Positions 25,283 through 37,010 of a stretch of 64,000 nt of DNA are shown in pieces. Position 1 is the first letter of the stretch; each line of letters starts with the position of its first letter. A model generated the notes under the pieces. It saw only the letters and a list, made by a program, of their open reading frames with translations. It was not told the origin of the DNA and did not search any database. A program made the translations under genes and the position numbers. The stretch lies in the NCBI GenBank assembly GCA_015698045.1, contig BLAL01000319.1, forward strand, positions 868,001-932,000, given 5' to 3'. The DNA comes from Rhizophagus clarus. Its lineage: Eukaryota; Glomeromycota; Glomeromycetes; Glomerales; Glomeraceae.

Positions 25283-26780
25283 ATGGATAATGATAAATTT
25301 TTACCAAAATTATCTCAAAATTTACTTGAAATTTTGGATGATAATGAATTTTATGATATTACTATTGAAGTTGGTAATGATCCTCACATAAAAATATTTC
25401 GTGCCCATATGGTTATTTTAAATTATCGTTCAACTTATTTACGAAGAATCTTGTCAACTAACGCTAATAAAAAGAAGAATGATGGAATTTTGACACATAT
25501 CAAATTGCCAAATATTTTACCGGAAATTTTTCAAATAATTTTAAGGTATGATATGAAAAAAAAAAATTTAATAAAATTGTAATTGAAAAAAAATCCCCCT
25601 TTTTACAAAAAAATTTTTATTTTACAATTTTTTTCATTTTAGGTATATTTATGGAGGAAGACTTTCTTTAGAGGAATATGATAATTCAGATATTGTAAAG
25701 ATTTTGGTTACCGCTAGTGAACTTAATCTTCAGGAATTAATCACTTACTTACAATCCTTTTTGATTGAAAACAAAAGGAATTGGATAGAACAAAATTTTG
25801 ACTTGATATTTCAGACAAGTTTTAATAACGATTCTTTCTTAAAACTGCAAAATTTTTGTACAGAATTAATGTCTAAAGAACCAGAAAAAATTTTTAATTC
25901 GATTAACTTTAATTCAATTTCAGAAAAATGTTTGATTTCTCTTATTCAACTTGATAATATTCAAATAGATAATATTAAAGTTTGGGAACATGTTCTTAAA
26001 TGGGGTATTGCTCAAAATCCAGAACTTCCTTCAGATCTTTCAAATTATTCAAAAGAAGATTTTAATACATTAAAGGATACTTTACAACAATGTATTCCAT
26101 TTATCAAATTCTATGATTTAACTTCTAAAGAATTTTTAGATAAAGTATATCCATACAAAAAAATTATACCAAAGGAGTTACGTGAAAATTTAAATAAGTT
26201 TTATTTGAATCATGATTGTAAGCCAATAACACAAAAGACAACTAAAGAAATTAGTACAAAATGTATTGATTCAAGAATCATTACATATCAGCATGCTGAA
26301 TTAATCTCAAAATGGATTGATAAATTAGAAAATGTTAACAAAGTATATGAATTCAACTTAATTCTTCGTGGATCTCGTGATGGTTTTCTACCTAGTAAAT
26401 TCCATGAAATCTGTGATAATCAACCTCATACTTTAACAATCATCAAAGTAAAAGATAGTGATGAAATTCTTGGTGGGTATAATCCAATCATCTGGAAATC
26501 CAATGGAACTCATAATAATACTCAAGATAGTTTTATATTCTCTTTTAAGAATAAGGATAATATTGGAGATCATATATTAAGTCGGGTAGTGAATGAAATG
26601 TGTGCCATATATGATGATCTTTATTACGGTCCAACATTTGATGTTGATCTTGTTATTTATGGAAATAATTTTTACGACAAAAGTTATTGTAAGAAAGATA
26701 GTTATGATAAACCAATTAGAAAAAGTGTAGATAGATTTTCTGTAGAAGAATATGAAGTATTTCAAATCATAAAAAATTGA
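25283..26780 (+). CDS. BTB-BACK-TLDc domain protein
   Basis: Exons 25283-25545 and 25643-26780 are joined by a phase-2 GT-AG intron and give 466 residues. The ATG in MDNDKFLPKL is chosen by family agreement; 34 open codons upstream are probably untranslated. Residues about 5-90 are BTB (FYDITIEVGNDPHIKIFRAH), about 100-200 BACK (YIYGGRLSLEEYD, KVWEHVLKWGIAQNPELPSD) and about 300-466 TLDc (LILRGSRDGFLPSKFHEIC, EILGGYNPIIW, DSFIFSFKNKD, GPTFDVDLVIYG, FSVEEYEVFQI). TLDc domains are linked to oxidative-stress tolerance and V-ATPase binding in other eukaryotes; BTB-BACK suggests Cullin-3 association. The specific role is unknown. Confidence 0.93.
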
Positions 26781-29263
26781 TTGAAATATACAAATATACA
26801 GTATTTCTGTTATTTGGTTAGATGGATTAGTGATTTTTTGTCTTAAAAAAATTAAAATGGTTTCAATAATTTACTGGAAAACTGCATGTAATATTCATTG
26901 TATTAATACTTATATTGACAAAATTCTGTTTTTTATATTATTATCCTAAATTAATTGAACCTATAGCCAGTCTTTGTTATTATGAAAAATCGGATAAATA
27001 TATATCATAACAATATGTAATTATATAATCTTAAAAAAACAATATTTCTAACAATATCTGAATAGATAAATTTTTTTTTATAGTATAAAATTATAACACA
27101 ACTGTTTTGAATTTCATAAACTTCAATATTTAAATCAAATAAATTATTTAATTTATTGACCTATTCATTTATCAAGTACAGTACTAGATACTTATTTAAA
27201 TAGTGGTGTTAAGTTAATCACTACTCGTCTGATCGCAAAGTATTAAGTATTTCTATCGAAATAATGATAACATTATTCAAAATAATTTATGTCCTGAAAA
27301 GCTAACTTTTTAAGCATTGTATAAAAACGGATCAGAAGTGAAAATCAATATTCAATTGTTCATAGTGCAGATAATGACTTTACAATAATGCAATAATAAA
27401 AAAAATGTAATTTTAAAAAGTTTTAATTTAATAGTATTAAAGGTTTTTCGCATAAAAATTATTCAGTGATCAGTAATTAGTCTTTAATTTTATTCAGATA
27501 TGTCAGGTGATACCAAGATTCCAAGAATCAGAGAATCTTATGATCAGTCTAATCTGTTTGGTAAATTTTTGATATGAACCGACTTAACGAACCATTATGG
27601 AATTGAGATATGTAATTATATTTATAATATAATGACTAAGGTAATTCTCGTTTAAAATCTTGTATCATATCAACGTTAAGTGTAAAATTTAACTTTATCG
27701 CATTTAATGGGTCCCTTCATGATAGAATGCAACAAATGTTTACTTTAAACAATTAATTAGACTATACTGTATCATTTATTTTTATTAGTGGATAATAAAT
27801 TAAGTTATAAGATATACAATATCAAAACAAGGCTATGATGTGTTATTAAATATATCAAAGCTATAAAGTTCATTAGACCAATCATAGTAAATCATATAAA
27901 GAATCTTACGAAAGAACATTCATTCAGTATTCATGAACATTTCTGCATTATAAAAGATTATTATTTAAATATATTTAAATTATAACTTCAAGATAATCTG
28001 AAAAATTTTTGCTAAAATGTTTGAAAATTTAATATGAACAAAGGTACCATCACTATTCTTTTTGCTAGAAACAAAAATTCGTCTTAAAGGTGAAAAGCGA
28101 TAATATAAGATAGGATAATCATGTGTGCATAAAATATTTTACGTACTAACTTTGATAGTAGTTTCATAATACTCACCATCTAAAACTTCAATCTTAATTT
28201 TGTAAAAAATTATTTATACATCTACATTATTAAGTTTGCAAAATACTGTAAGAAACTTAACGAAAATAAGAAAAAACTGAATTTTGTCGTTATTATATTA
28301 TAGTGATAAATGATTCATCACAGCACATGCTCTCACAGATTATGGAATATGGTAATACTTTACGCAATGTACTGTAGTCCGATAGTCCACTTGAGTACAG
28401 TTGTGTATTTTATACACACAGGCAGTCACCGGACTTAGATCTCACTTGACTCTAATTTTTATGAGTCCGAATGCCCGGTAATATAAACTAATCGAACTAT
28501 CGGACAATCTTTTTTTCTTTTTTTAAAAAAAAAAAAGAAAGTTTCTTAATTTTAAATTTTGTAACAATAATTTTAAAAATTTACGATAAAATAGTTTAAC
28601 AGATTATTTTATTATAAATAATATAACTGATAAAACAAGAAACTATATGATCGTTTTACTGTAAAGGTTTTTTCGAAGATAATAATAAGAACTGTTAAAA
28701 AAGAAAATAATAAATTTATTGTTATTTAATATTTCATGGCACTTTTAATTATGTAGAAAAATAACTAACTTCATCCAATATTTCTGGTGTAGAGCAGCTC
28801 ATATTGTTAAGAATTGTAGTGTAAAAAAAGCCACAAAAAATGACATGAGAAAAAAGAAAATAATGCGAATAAAAAAAAATGTAAAGGGCACGATTAAGTT
28901 GTTGATCTCATGAAATTTGGATCTCTGAGTCCGTAGTTAATATGCACGTGACTGTACTTAGGTATGTGATCAGATTGGATACCCCCTATTCGCTTAAAAA
29001 ATTTTTAGAGTTCCAATTCTGCGTCACAATATTCCGAGAGGTACTTTTAAGTCCATGATAATTATAATGGTTTCTATAATGTAAATCATGTTAAATGAAA
29101 AAATAGTGCAGAAAAAAATTGAGACTGACCACGCTCGCCAATGAGATCAGCATTTAAGTCAGGTGTCTCTGAATTTATCATATAAAGCATCGATATACGA
29201 CAAATTAGGACATGGTTCACATTTTTTCACTTCTTTCATTTCTTGAAAACAATAAAATCAATT
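26781..29263. other. intergenic, no gene seen
   Basis: About 2.5 kb of AT-rich sequence. At 28376-28504 a short segment has inverted ends (GTCCGATAGT type) and may be a tiny fold-back element. No coding frame or RNA gene was recognised. Confidence 0.5.
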
Positions 29264-30753
29264 ATGATGTATAATAATATGTTTTTACCAAAATTATCAC
29301 AAAATTTACTTGAAATTTTAGATGATAATGAATATTATGATATTACTATTGAAGTTGGTAATGATCCTTACGTAAAAATATTTCGCGCTCATATGGTCAT
29401 CTTATATTATCGATCTCCTTATTTGCGAAGAATTTTATCAATTAACGCTAATAAAAAGAAGTATGATGGGATTTTGACGCATATTAAATTACCAAATATA
29501 CCACCAGAAATTTTTCAGACGATCTTAAGGTAAATATAACGTTTAATTTAAAACACACATAATGAATAAATAAATACCAAATTTTTTAATAAATTATTTT
29601 TTTTAATATTTAAATTAGGTATATATATGGAGGGAAACTTTTTTTAGAAGAGCATAATACTTCGGATATCATTAAAATTTTGATCGTCGCCAGTAAACTT
29701 GGTCTTCAAGAATTAATCAATCATTTACAATCATTTTTGATCGAAATCAAGAAAAATTGGATAGAACAAAATTTTAGTTTGATATATCAAATTAGTTTCA
29801 AAGATAATTCTTTCTTAAAATTACAAGATTTTTGTATGGAATTAATTTCTAAAGAACCGGAAAAAATTTTTAATTCAATTGATTTTATTTCAATATCAGA
29901 AAAATGTTTGATCTCTCTTATTAAACGTGATAATATTCAAATGGATGATATTAAAATTTGGGAACATGTACTCAAATGGGGTATTGCTCAGAATCCTGAA
30001 CTTCCTTCAGATCATTCGAATTATTCAAAAGATGATTTTAATATTTTGAAGAATACATTACAACGATTAATTCCTTTTATTAAATTCTTTAATTTAAATA
30101 ATAAGGAATTTTTAAATAAAGTTTATCCATATAAAAGAATTATACCAAAGGATTTGCGTGAAAGTTTAATTAAACATTATATAGATCATGATAATTCGGA
30201 ACCAAATATGATTGAAGAAATTAATTCAAAAAGTATTGATTCAAAAATAATCACAACACAACATGTTGAATTAATCTCGAAATGGATTGATAGATTAAAA
30301 GCCACTGAGAAAACGTACGAATTCAAATTAATATTTCGCGGATCTCGTGATGGATTCTCACCTAGTAAATTCCATGAAATCTGTGATAATAAATTTCGTA
30401 CTATATCAATTATTAAAGTGAAAGATAGTAATGAAATCCTTGGAGGATATAATCCAAACGGTTGGAAATCACTTTATAGTTATAGCACTACTAAAGATAG
30501 TTTTATATTCTCTTTTAAGAATAAGGATAATATTAAAAATTTTATTTTAAGTCGGGTAAAAATTGAAAATTGTGCTATATTTAATAGTCATAGTTGCGGT
30601 CCATCATTTGGTGCTGATCTTGTTATGCACGGAAACGATTTTTATAATAGAAGTTATTGTAAAGGATGTATTTGTTATAGGGAACCAATTAGACAAACTG
30701 AGAAACAATTTTCTGTCGAAGAATATGAAATATTTCAAATTATGGAACATTGA
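29264..30753 (+). CDS. BTB-BACK-TLDc domain protein
   Basis: Exons 29264-29529 and 29619-30753 are joined at the same phase-2 intron position and give 466 residues. The start is MMYNNMFLPKL (a second ATG is one codon later). BTB: YYDITIEVGNDPYVKIFRAH. BACK: YIYGGKLFLEEHN, then KIWEHVLKWGIAQN. TLDc: LIFRGSRDGFSPSKFHEIC, EILGGYNPNGW, DSFIFSFKNKDN, GPSFGADLVMHG, FSVEEYEIFQI. The frame is fully intact. It is a tandem duplicate of the gene at 25283. The Cys-rich insert near the end (SYCKGCICY) is longer than in the sibling. Confidence 0.93.
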
Positions 30754-31673
30754 TTTGATATTTTGTGTATGTTTTTAATAATTTTTTGAACTATTTTATC
30801 ATTAGTAGTAAAAAATTCCACTTATCAAATTTTTGTGTGGTATCAATCATCAAATATAACCAAATGTAACAATTTTTTCTTAATTAAATAGATAGGAAAC
30901 AAAAGTTTCAAATAATGTTATAAACAAGTTATACATTAATTTACGTGATTATTTTACGAAGACTTGATCATCTACAAATCGATTGATGAACAATGTGTGA
31001 TTATTAGGCTAGGAAAACGGAAACCGTTATTAAGTCCGAAGTAAATTACAGAATCCATTATTAACATTTAACAAACATAGGTTCAGTTCCTAGGATGAGC
31101 AGGATAATTGGGAATTATCCGGACATCTGGACATAACATCATCAAGCGTAGAAGTATATAGTCCTCCGTTACACTTCGGACTAATCATACATTGATTTTA
31201 ACTTCATATACACGTAAAAAATTTACTATTAAATTCTCGGAAATCACATTGATAAAATAAATAGAATGAAAAATATTTTTTTCGCTACAGTTACAATGAA
31301 TTTATTTGTTGCAGGTAATGAATTTTAGGGAAACTAATTTTGTCATCCTTAAATAATCTGATTTGTCGAAAAAATATTTGGATGGGGTGATATCCTCCCA
31401 TCCAATAACTGAGTTATTGTTCAGTCATCAGGAACAATGCGGCGATCAATAAAAATTAATGCCACTAATACTGAGTTCAACCGGTTATAAAATCCCGTAT
31501 ATTCCTAATCATCTAAACGATAATTTACTTTAATGGGAAATAATAATAAAGTTATTGAAATAGTTCTTGGATAAAAATTTTAATGTAATTTTTTAAATAT
31601 TCTATGTTTAATGAAAAATACCTTTTTTATTTGTAGATTATTGCTGATAATGTGAATAAAAATAACAATAATT
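30754..31673. other. intergenic, no gene seen
   Basis: AT-rich sequence downstream of the last BTB gene. A GC-richer patch lies at 31020-31150. Nothing was recognised. Confidence 0.45.
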
Positions 31674-31960
31674 ATGAAACCCACTTCAAATATAAATTTA
31701 CTGCTTAGACTATTAGCGAATCCAGGAGTTCTGCAGCAAATCATCACTCAACAAACACCTTCTGCACCAACTTTATCACCTATTACTACCAAATACTCTT
31801 GCAGCATCATCAACACATCATTAATTAAATAATTAAATATAAATGTTTCAAAAAATAATAACATTAATGATATTAATAAGTACCAATGAAGAATAGAGAC
31901 AATGGAAGAAAATGAAACAACAAAAAGAAGACTGGAAAGATTTTCTCCATTTATCATTAG
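31674..31960 (+). pseudogene. possible gene fragment
   Basis: A 52-codon frame (31674-31832) starts MKPTSNINLLLRLLANPGVL and has protein-like composition. About 90 bases later another frame (ETMEENETTKRRLERFSPF) also reads as protein. The two are out of frame and separated by stops. No family was recognised; it could be the remains of a small gene or chance. Confidence 0.25.
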
Positions 31961-32008
31961 TTTTATCGGGCAAGTAAAATAATCTTACATTTTTTTTTTT
32001 AATTTTAA

Positions 32009-33259
32009 CTAGGGCTCTTTAGTACAGTTAGTGAGCTTAGTTTAAATATATTGACAGTTAATCAATTGTGGTATTTTTATTGTTAAACCTTGGTCTGAGT
32101 CCTTGGCAAATTTTCATTGCTAAATTTTTATCATCACTTACAACATGTTGGCATGGTGGTAAACCTAAATAATATTATTGTCTAAATAAATGCTTAGCAT
32201 GTAATACCTGAACAGATAAATCATGTTTACTTAGATCGATTATTTAAATGCTTTAAGATATGACTTTATATGTAAATATTTAATCCCTATTTATTTTTGA
32301 TTAGTTTAGATTTCCATATATTATATATATGTATATTTTAATTTCACATTTGTGCTCCAAAAAATAACCAAATTAATCTAAAAAATTTTGAATTTATCTA
32401 TAAACATTTAAAGTGTAAAATATAGTATGTAAAATTAATTTTATTAATATGATTTTGTCAGACAATCTGTCTATATTATTTAACCACATATTTCACATAT
32501 AATTTTTTTTACTTTGATCCAAAAAATAAACAATTAAATAATAAAATTTTCATTATCATCATCTCATTCCTCCATCTTCTTCTAAGCTCTCCCATGACTC
32601 AAAAAGTCAGGAAGATGGAATTGTTAATCTTAAATGGTGAAGGTCCACTCAAACGTTGTCCACGTTTTTGCATGGTTGTCGTAAAGTAGGTGAATTGACA
32701 CCCTGGCTAACTGAGTCGAGCATTAATATAAACTCAGAATCGACTCAAATGTCACGTGACTATAAGATCCTCAAATCAAACTCGCGAACTGACCCGTGTT
32801 GACTCGACTTGAATTATAATTTAATAAAAGACGTTTAGCAACGTTTATAATTTGTCAAAAAACGTTGCGAAACATTTTTTAACGTATAATTAATAAAGAA
32901 GTTTAACATATACAATTTAACAAAAAAAACGCTTCGTAGTGCTTTTTTGATAATTTGATAAAAAACGTTGCGAAAATGTTTTTTGATATGGGATTTAATA
33001 AAAAAAACATTGCGCGTTTTTTAACAACGCGATAAAAAGCATAAACGTTGTGAAAACGGTTTTTTTTTGATATTAAAAGACGTTGCGCATTTGTTGATAT
33101 CAGATATATATAATTTAATTTCAAAAAACGTTTCGTTAGAGCTCCAAAATTCTCGGGTCGGGTCAGTGTTAATCGGGTACCTGATCCGACCCGTTGACCT
33201 GACAAAAAACGCTGAAAAAAAACGCTGAAACTATTAGTCCCGGCGTTTTTATATTTAAA
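32009..33259. other. element end and unique spacer before the satellite
   Basis: This begins with the recurrent end CTAGGGCTCTTTAGTACAG, then TTAGTGAGC, and its first ~150 bp match the reverse complement of 13105-13255. Two GC-richer blocks follow: 32700-32820 (GAGTCGA-type words) and 33133-33215 (TAGAGCTCC...GGGTCGGGTCAG). No gene was seen. Confidence 0.55.
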
Positions 33260-36000
33260 GTTTGGCTAAATCGGTTTTTTATTACTAAAAACGATTAATA
33301 AAAACGATTAATAATCTTTTTTTTTTTGTTATTAAAAACGATTAATAAATCGTTTTTTTTTTTTTTTGTTATTAAAAATGATTAATAAATCGTTTTTTTT
33401 TTGTTATTAAAAACGATTAAGAAAATTGTTTCTTTTTTGTTATTAAAAACGATTAAGAAAATCATTTTTTTTTTGTTATTAAAAACGATTAAGGAAATCA
33501 TTTTTTTCTTTTGTTATTAAAAACGATTAAGAAAATCCTTTTTTTATTATTAAAAACGATAAAGAAAATCGTTTTATTTTTGTTATTAAAAAATCGCATT
33601 TTTTTGTTATTAAAAACGATTAAGAAAATCGTTTTTTTTTTGTTATTAAAAACGATTAAGAAAATCGTTTTTTTCTTTTTTATTATTAAAAACGATTAAG
33701 AAAATCGTTTTTTGTTTTGTTATTAAAAACGATTAAGAAAATCGTTTTTTGTTTTGTTATTAAAAACGATTAAGAAAATCGTTTTTTTCTTTTGTTATTA
33801 AAAACGATTAAGAAAATCCTTTTTTTATTATTAAAAACGATAAAGAAAATCGTTTTATTTTTGTTATTAAAAAATCGCATTTTTTTGTTATTAAAAACGA
33901 TTAAGAAAATCGTTTTTTTTTTGTTATTAAAAACGATTAAGAAAATCGTTTTTTTTTTTATTATTAAAAACGATTAAGAAAATCGTTTTTTTTTTTATTA
34001 TTAAAAACGATTAAGAAAATTGTTTCTTTTTTGTTATTAAAAACGATTAAGAAAATCATTTTTTTTTTGTTATTGAAAACGATTAAGGAAATCATTTTTT
34101 TCTTTTGTTATTAAAAACGATTAAGAAAATCCTTTTTTTATTATTAAAAACGATAAAGAAAATCGTTTTATTTTTGTTATTAAAAAATCGCATTTTTTTG
34201 TTATTAAAAACGATTAAGAAAATCGTTTTTTTCTTTGTTATTAAAAACGATTAAGAAAATCGTTTCTTTTTTGTTATTAAAAACGATTAAGAAAATCGTT
34301 TCTTTTTTGTTATTAAAAACGATTAAGAAAATCCTTTTTTTATTATTAAAAACGATAAAGAAAATCGTTTTATTTTTGTTATTAAAAAATCGCTTTTTTT
34401 TGTTATTAAAAACGATTAAGAAAATCGTTTTTTTCTTTTGTTATTAAAAACGATAAAGAAAATCGTTTTTTTTTTATTATTAAAAACGATTAAGAAAATC
34501 GTTTCTTTTTTGTTATTCAAAACGAATAATAAATCGTTTTTTTTTGTTATTAAAAACGATTAAGAAAATCGCTTTTTTTTCTTATTAAAACTATTAATAA
34601 ATCGTTTTTTTCTTTTGTTATTAAAAACGATAAAGAAAATCGTTTTTTTTTTTGTTATTAAAAACGATTAAGAAAATCGTTTTTTTATTATTAAAAACGA
34701 TAAAGAAAATCGTTTTTTTATTATTAAAAACGATAAAGAAAATCGTTTTTTTATTATTAAAAACGATAAAGAAAATCGTTTTTTTATTATTAAAAACGAT
34801 AAAGAAAATCGTTTTTTTATTATTAAAAACGATAAAGAAAATCGTTTTATTTTTGTTATTAAAAATCGCTTTCTTTTGTTATTAAAAACGATAAAGAAAA
34901 TCGTTTTTTTTTTATTATTAAAAACGATTAAGAAAATCGTTTTTTTCTTTTGTTATTAAAAACGATAAAGAAAATCGTTTTTTTTTTATTATTAAAAAAC
35001 GATTAAGAAAATCGTTTTTTGTTTTGTTATTAAAAACGATTAAGAAAATTGTTTCTTTTTTGTTATTAAAAACGAATAATAAATCGTTTTTTTTTTTATT
35101 ATTAAAAACGATTAAGAAAATCGCTTTTTTTTCTTATTAAAACTATTATTAAATCGTTTTTTTCTTTTGTTATTAAAAACGATTAAGAAAATCGTTTTAT
35201 TTTTGTTATTAAAAAATCGCTTTTTTTTGTTATAACTATTAATAAATCGTTTTTTTCTTTTGTTATTAAAAACGATAAAGAAAATCGTTTTTTTTTTTGT
35301 TATTAAAAACGATAAAGAAAATCTTTTTATTTTTGTTATTAAAAAATCGCTTTTTTTTGTTATTAAAAACGATTAAGAAAATCCTTTTTTCTTTTGTTAT
35401 TAAAAACGATAAAGAAAATCGTTTTTTTTTTATTATTAAAAACGATTAAGAAAATCGTTTTTTTATTATTAAAAACGATAAAGAAAATCGTTTTTTTATC
35501 ATTAAAAACGATAAAGAAAATCGTTTTATTTTTGTTATTAAAAAATCGCTTTTTTTTGTTATCAAAACTATTAATAAATCGTTTTTTTCTTTTGTTATTA
35601 AAAACGATTAAGAAAATCGTTTTTTTTTTTGTTATTAAAAACGATCAAGAAAATCGTTTTTTTTTTGTTGTTATTAAAAACGGTTATTAAAAACGATTAA
35701 CAAATCGTTTTTTTCTTTTGTTATTAAAAACTGATAACGAGAATCGTTTTTTTTTTGTTATTAAAAAATCGCTTTTTTTTGTTATTAAAACTATTAATAA
35801 ATCGTTTTTTTCTTTTGTTATTAAAAACGATTAAGAAAATCGTTTCTTTTTTTTATTAAAAGCGATTAAGAAAATCCTTTTTTTTTGTTATAAAAACGAT
35901 TAAGAAATCGTTTCTTTTTGTTATTAAAAACGATTAACAAATCGTTTTTTCTTTTGTTATTAAAAACGATTAAGAAAATTGTTTTTTTTTTATTATTTAA
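33260..36000. repeat. AT satellite, unit about 32 bp (ttattaaaaacgattaagaa type)
   Basis: Many tandem copies of TTATTAAAAACGATTAAG then AAAATCGTTTTTTT. Higher-order copies are visible: a block of roughly 280 bp at 33500-33720 recurs at 33780-33990 and 34110-34240. Frames reading LLLKTIKKIV are translations of the satellite and not genes. The unit core is self-complementary. Confidence 0.93.
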
Positions 36001-36514
36001 ATTTTTTCATATATAAAATTGTTGAATCTTGACAATTTTTTTTGATATAAAACGGGTCATGAATTTGATGACCTGACTTGAATATCATGGGTCAGGTTAA
36101 GTCAATTACCCGACCCCATCCGCCTGTTCGGAACTCTACAATTCGCAAGATTTTACTGATAAACGTTACAAAAACGTTTTTTGATGTATATTTACCGTGG
36201 ATTTTTAAGTGATCAACGTACTAAATTTTTTCTGTAATTAAAAAAAGTTTCGCGACGTTTTAACATTGCGAAAACGTTTTTGTAACTTTTTTTTTGATAT
36301 TTTATTAAGAAACGCATTTTTTGATATATAATTAAATTAAAAAACGGTTTTCTTGTTTTTTATTATCACAAATCAATTCGGTAAAATCGGTTCAGAAAAT
36401 CGTAAAATTGACATAGAAACCGCAGTGATGAATGTTTCAGTTCGATCATAAACTGGAACTGTTAAAACCGATCGGTAATTACTGAAACTCTAACTTGTAC
36501 CCAAATTACTCTAG
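36001..36514. other. GC-richer repeat block and element end
   Basis: 36058-36140 (GGGTCATGAATTTGATGACC...AATTACCCGACCCC...AACTCTA) is the inverted counterpart of 10868-10960 and pairs with 33133 as an inverted end. 36490-36514 ends in CTTGTACCCAAATTACTCTAG, cut here by one base from its neighbours, and is the inverted partner of 32009. Confidence 0.5.
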
Positions 36515-36783
36515 TTCGTTTAGTAAAAAAGGTCAAAGCCTTTATTTATCAATGTTTTTAATTCGTTTTGGCAAAAAAACCTATTAAAAAATGCTTATTT
36601 AGCATTTTTTGAAAGAAAGTTTATTTATTAACGTTTTTTAATTTGTATATTTGTATTAAAAAAAACGTTAAAAAACATTTAGTTAATATTTTAACTCGTT
36701 TTAACTTTCACTTTTTAAAAAAAGTTAGAAAAACGTTAGTTACCGTTTTTTAATTCATTTTAGTTACCATTTTCCAAATCGGT

Positions 36784-37010
36784 TTAAAGAAAAGTTTTTT
36801 TTAACTTCATTTTTTTAAAAAAAGAAACGTTTTTTAACTTCATTTTTTTAAAAAAAGAAACGTTTTTTAACTTCATTTTTTTAAAAAAAGAAACGTTTTT
36901 TAACTTCATTTTTTTAAAAAAAGAAACATTTTTTAACTTCATTTTTTTAAAAAAAGAAACGTTTTTTAACTTCATTTTTTTAAAAAAAGAAACGTTTTTC
37001 AACTTTTTTT
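36784..37010. repeat. 36-bp tandem repeat
   Basis: Six near-identical copies of a unit of about 36 bp (AACGTTTTTTAACTTCATTT, then a T/A run). The frame reading KNVSFFKKMKL is the repeat in translation. Confidence 0.9.

Noticed and set aside
28376..28504. Short fold-back element with GTCCGATAGT ends
   Set aside because: Arms are short and imperfect and no target repeat could be defined, so I only mention it in the spacer entry.
33511..35690. Several plus-strand frames reading LLLKTIKKIVF repeats
   Set aside because: They are translations of the AT satellite and share its period and breaks; there is no gene evidence.
36784..37002. Minus-strand frame reading KNVSFFKKMKL six times
   Set aside because: A 36-bp tandem repeat is by chance open in this frame.
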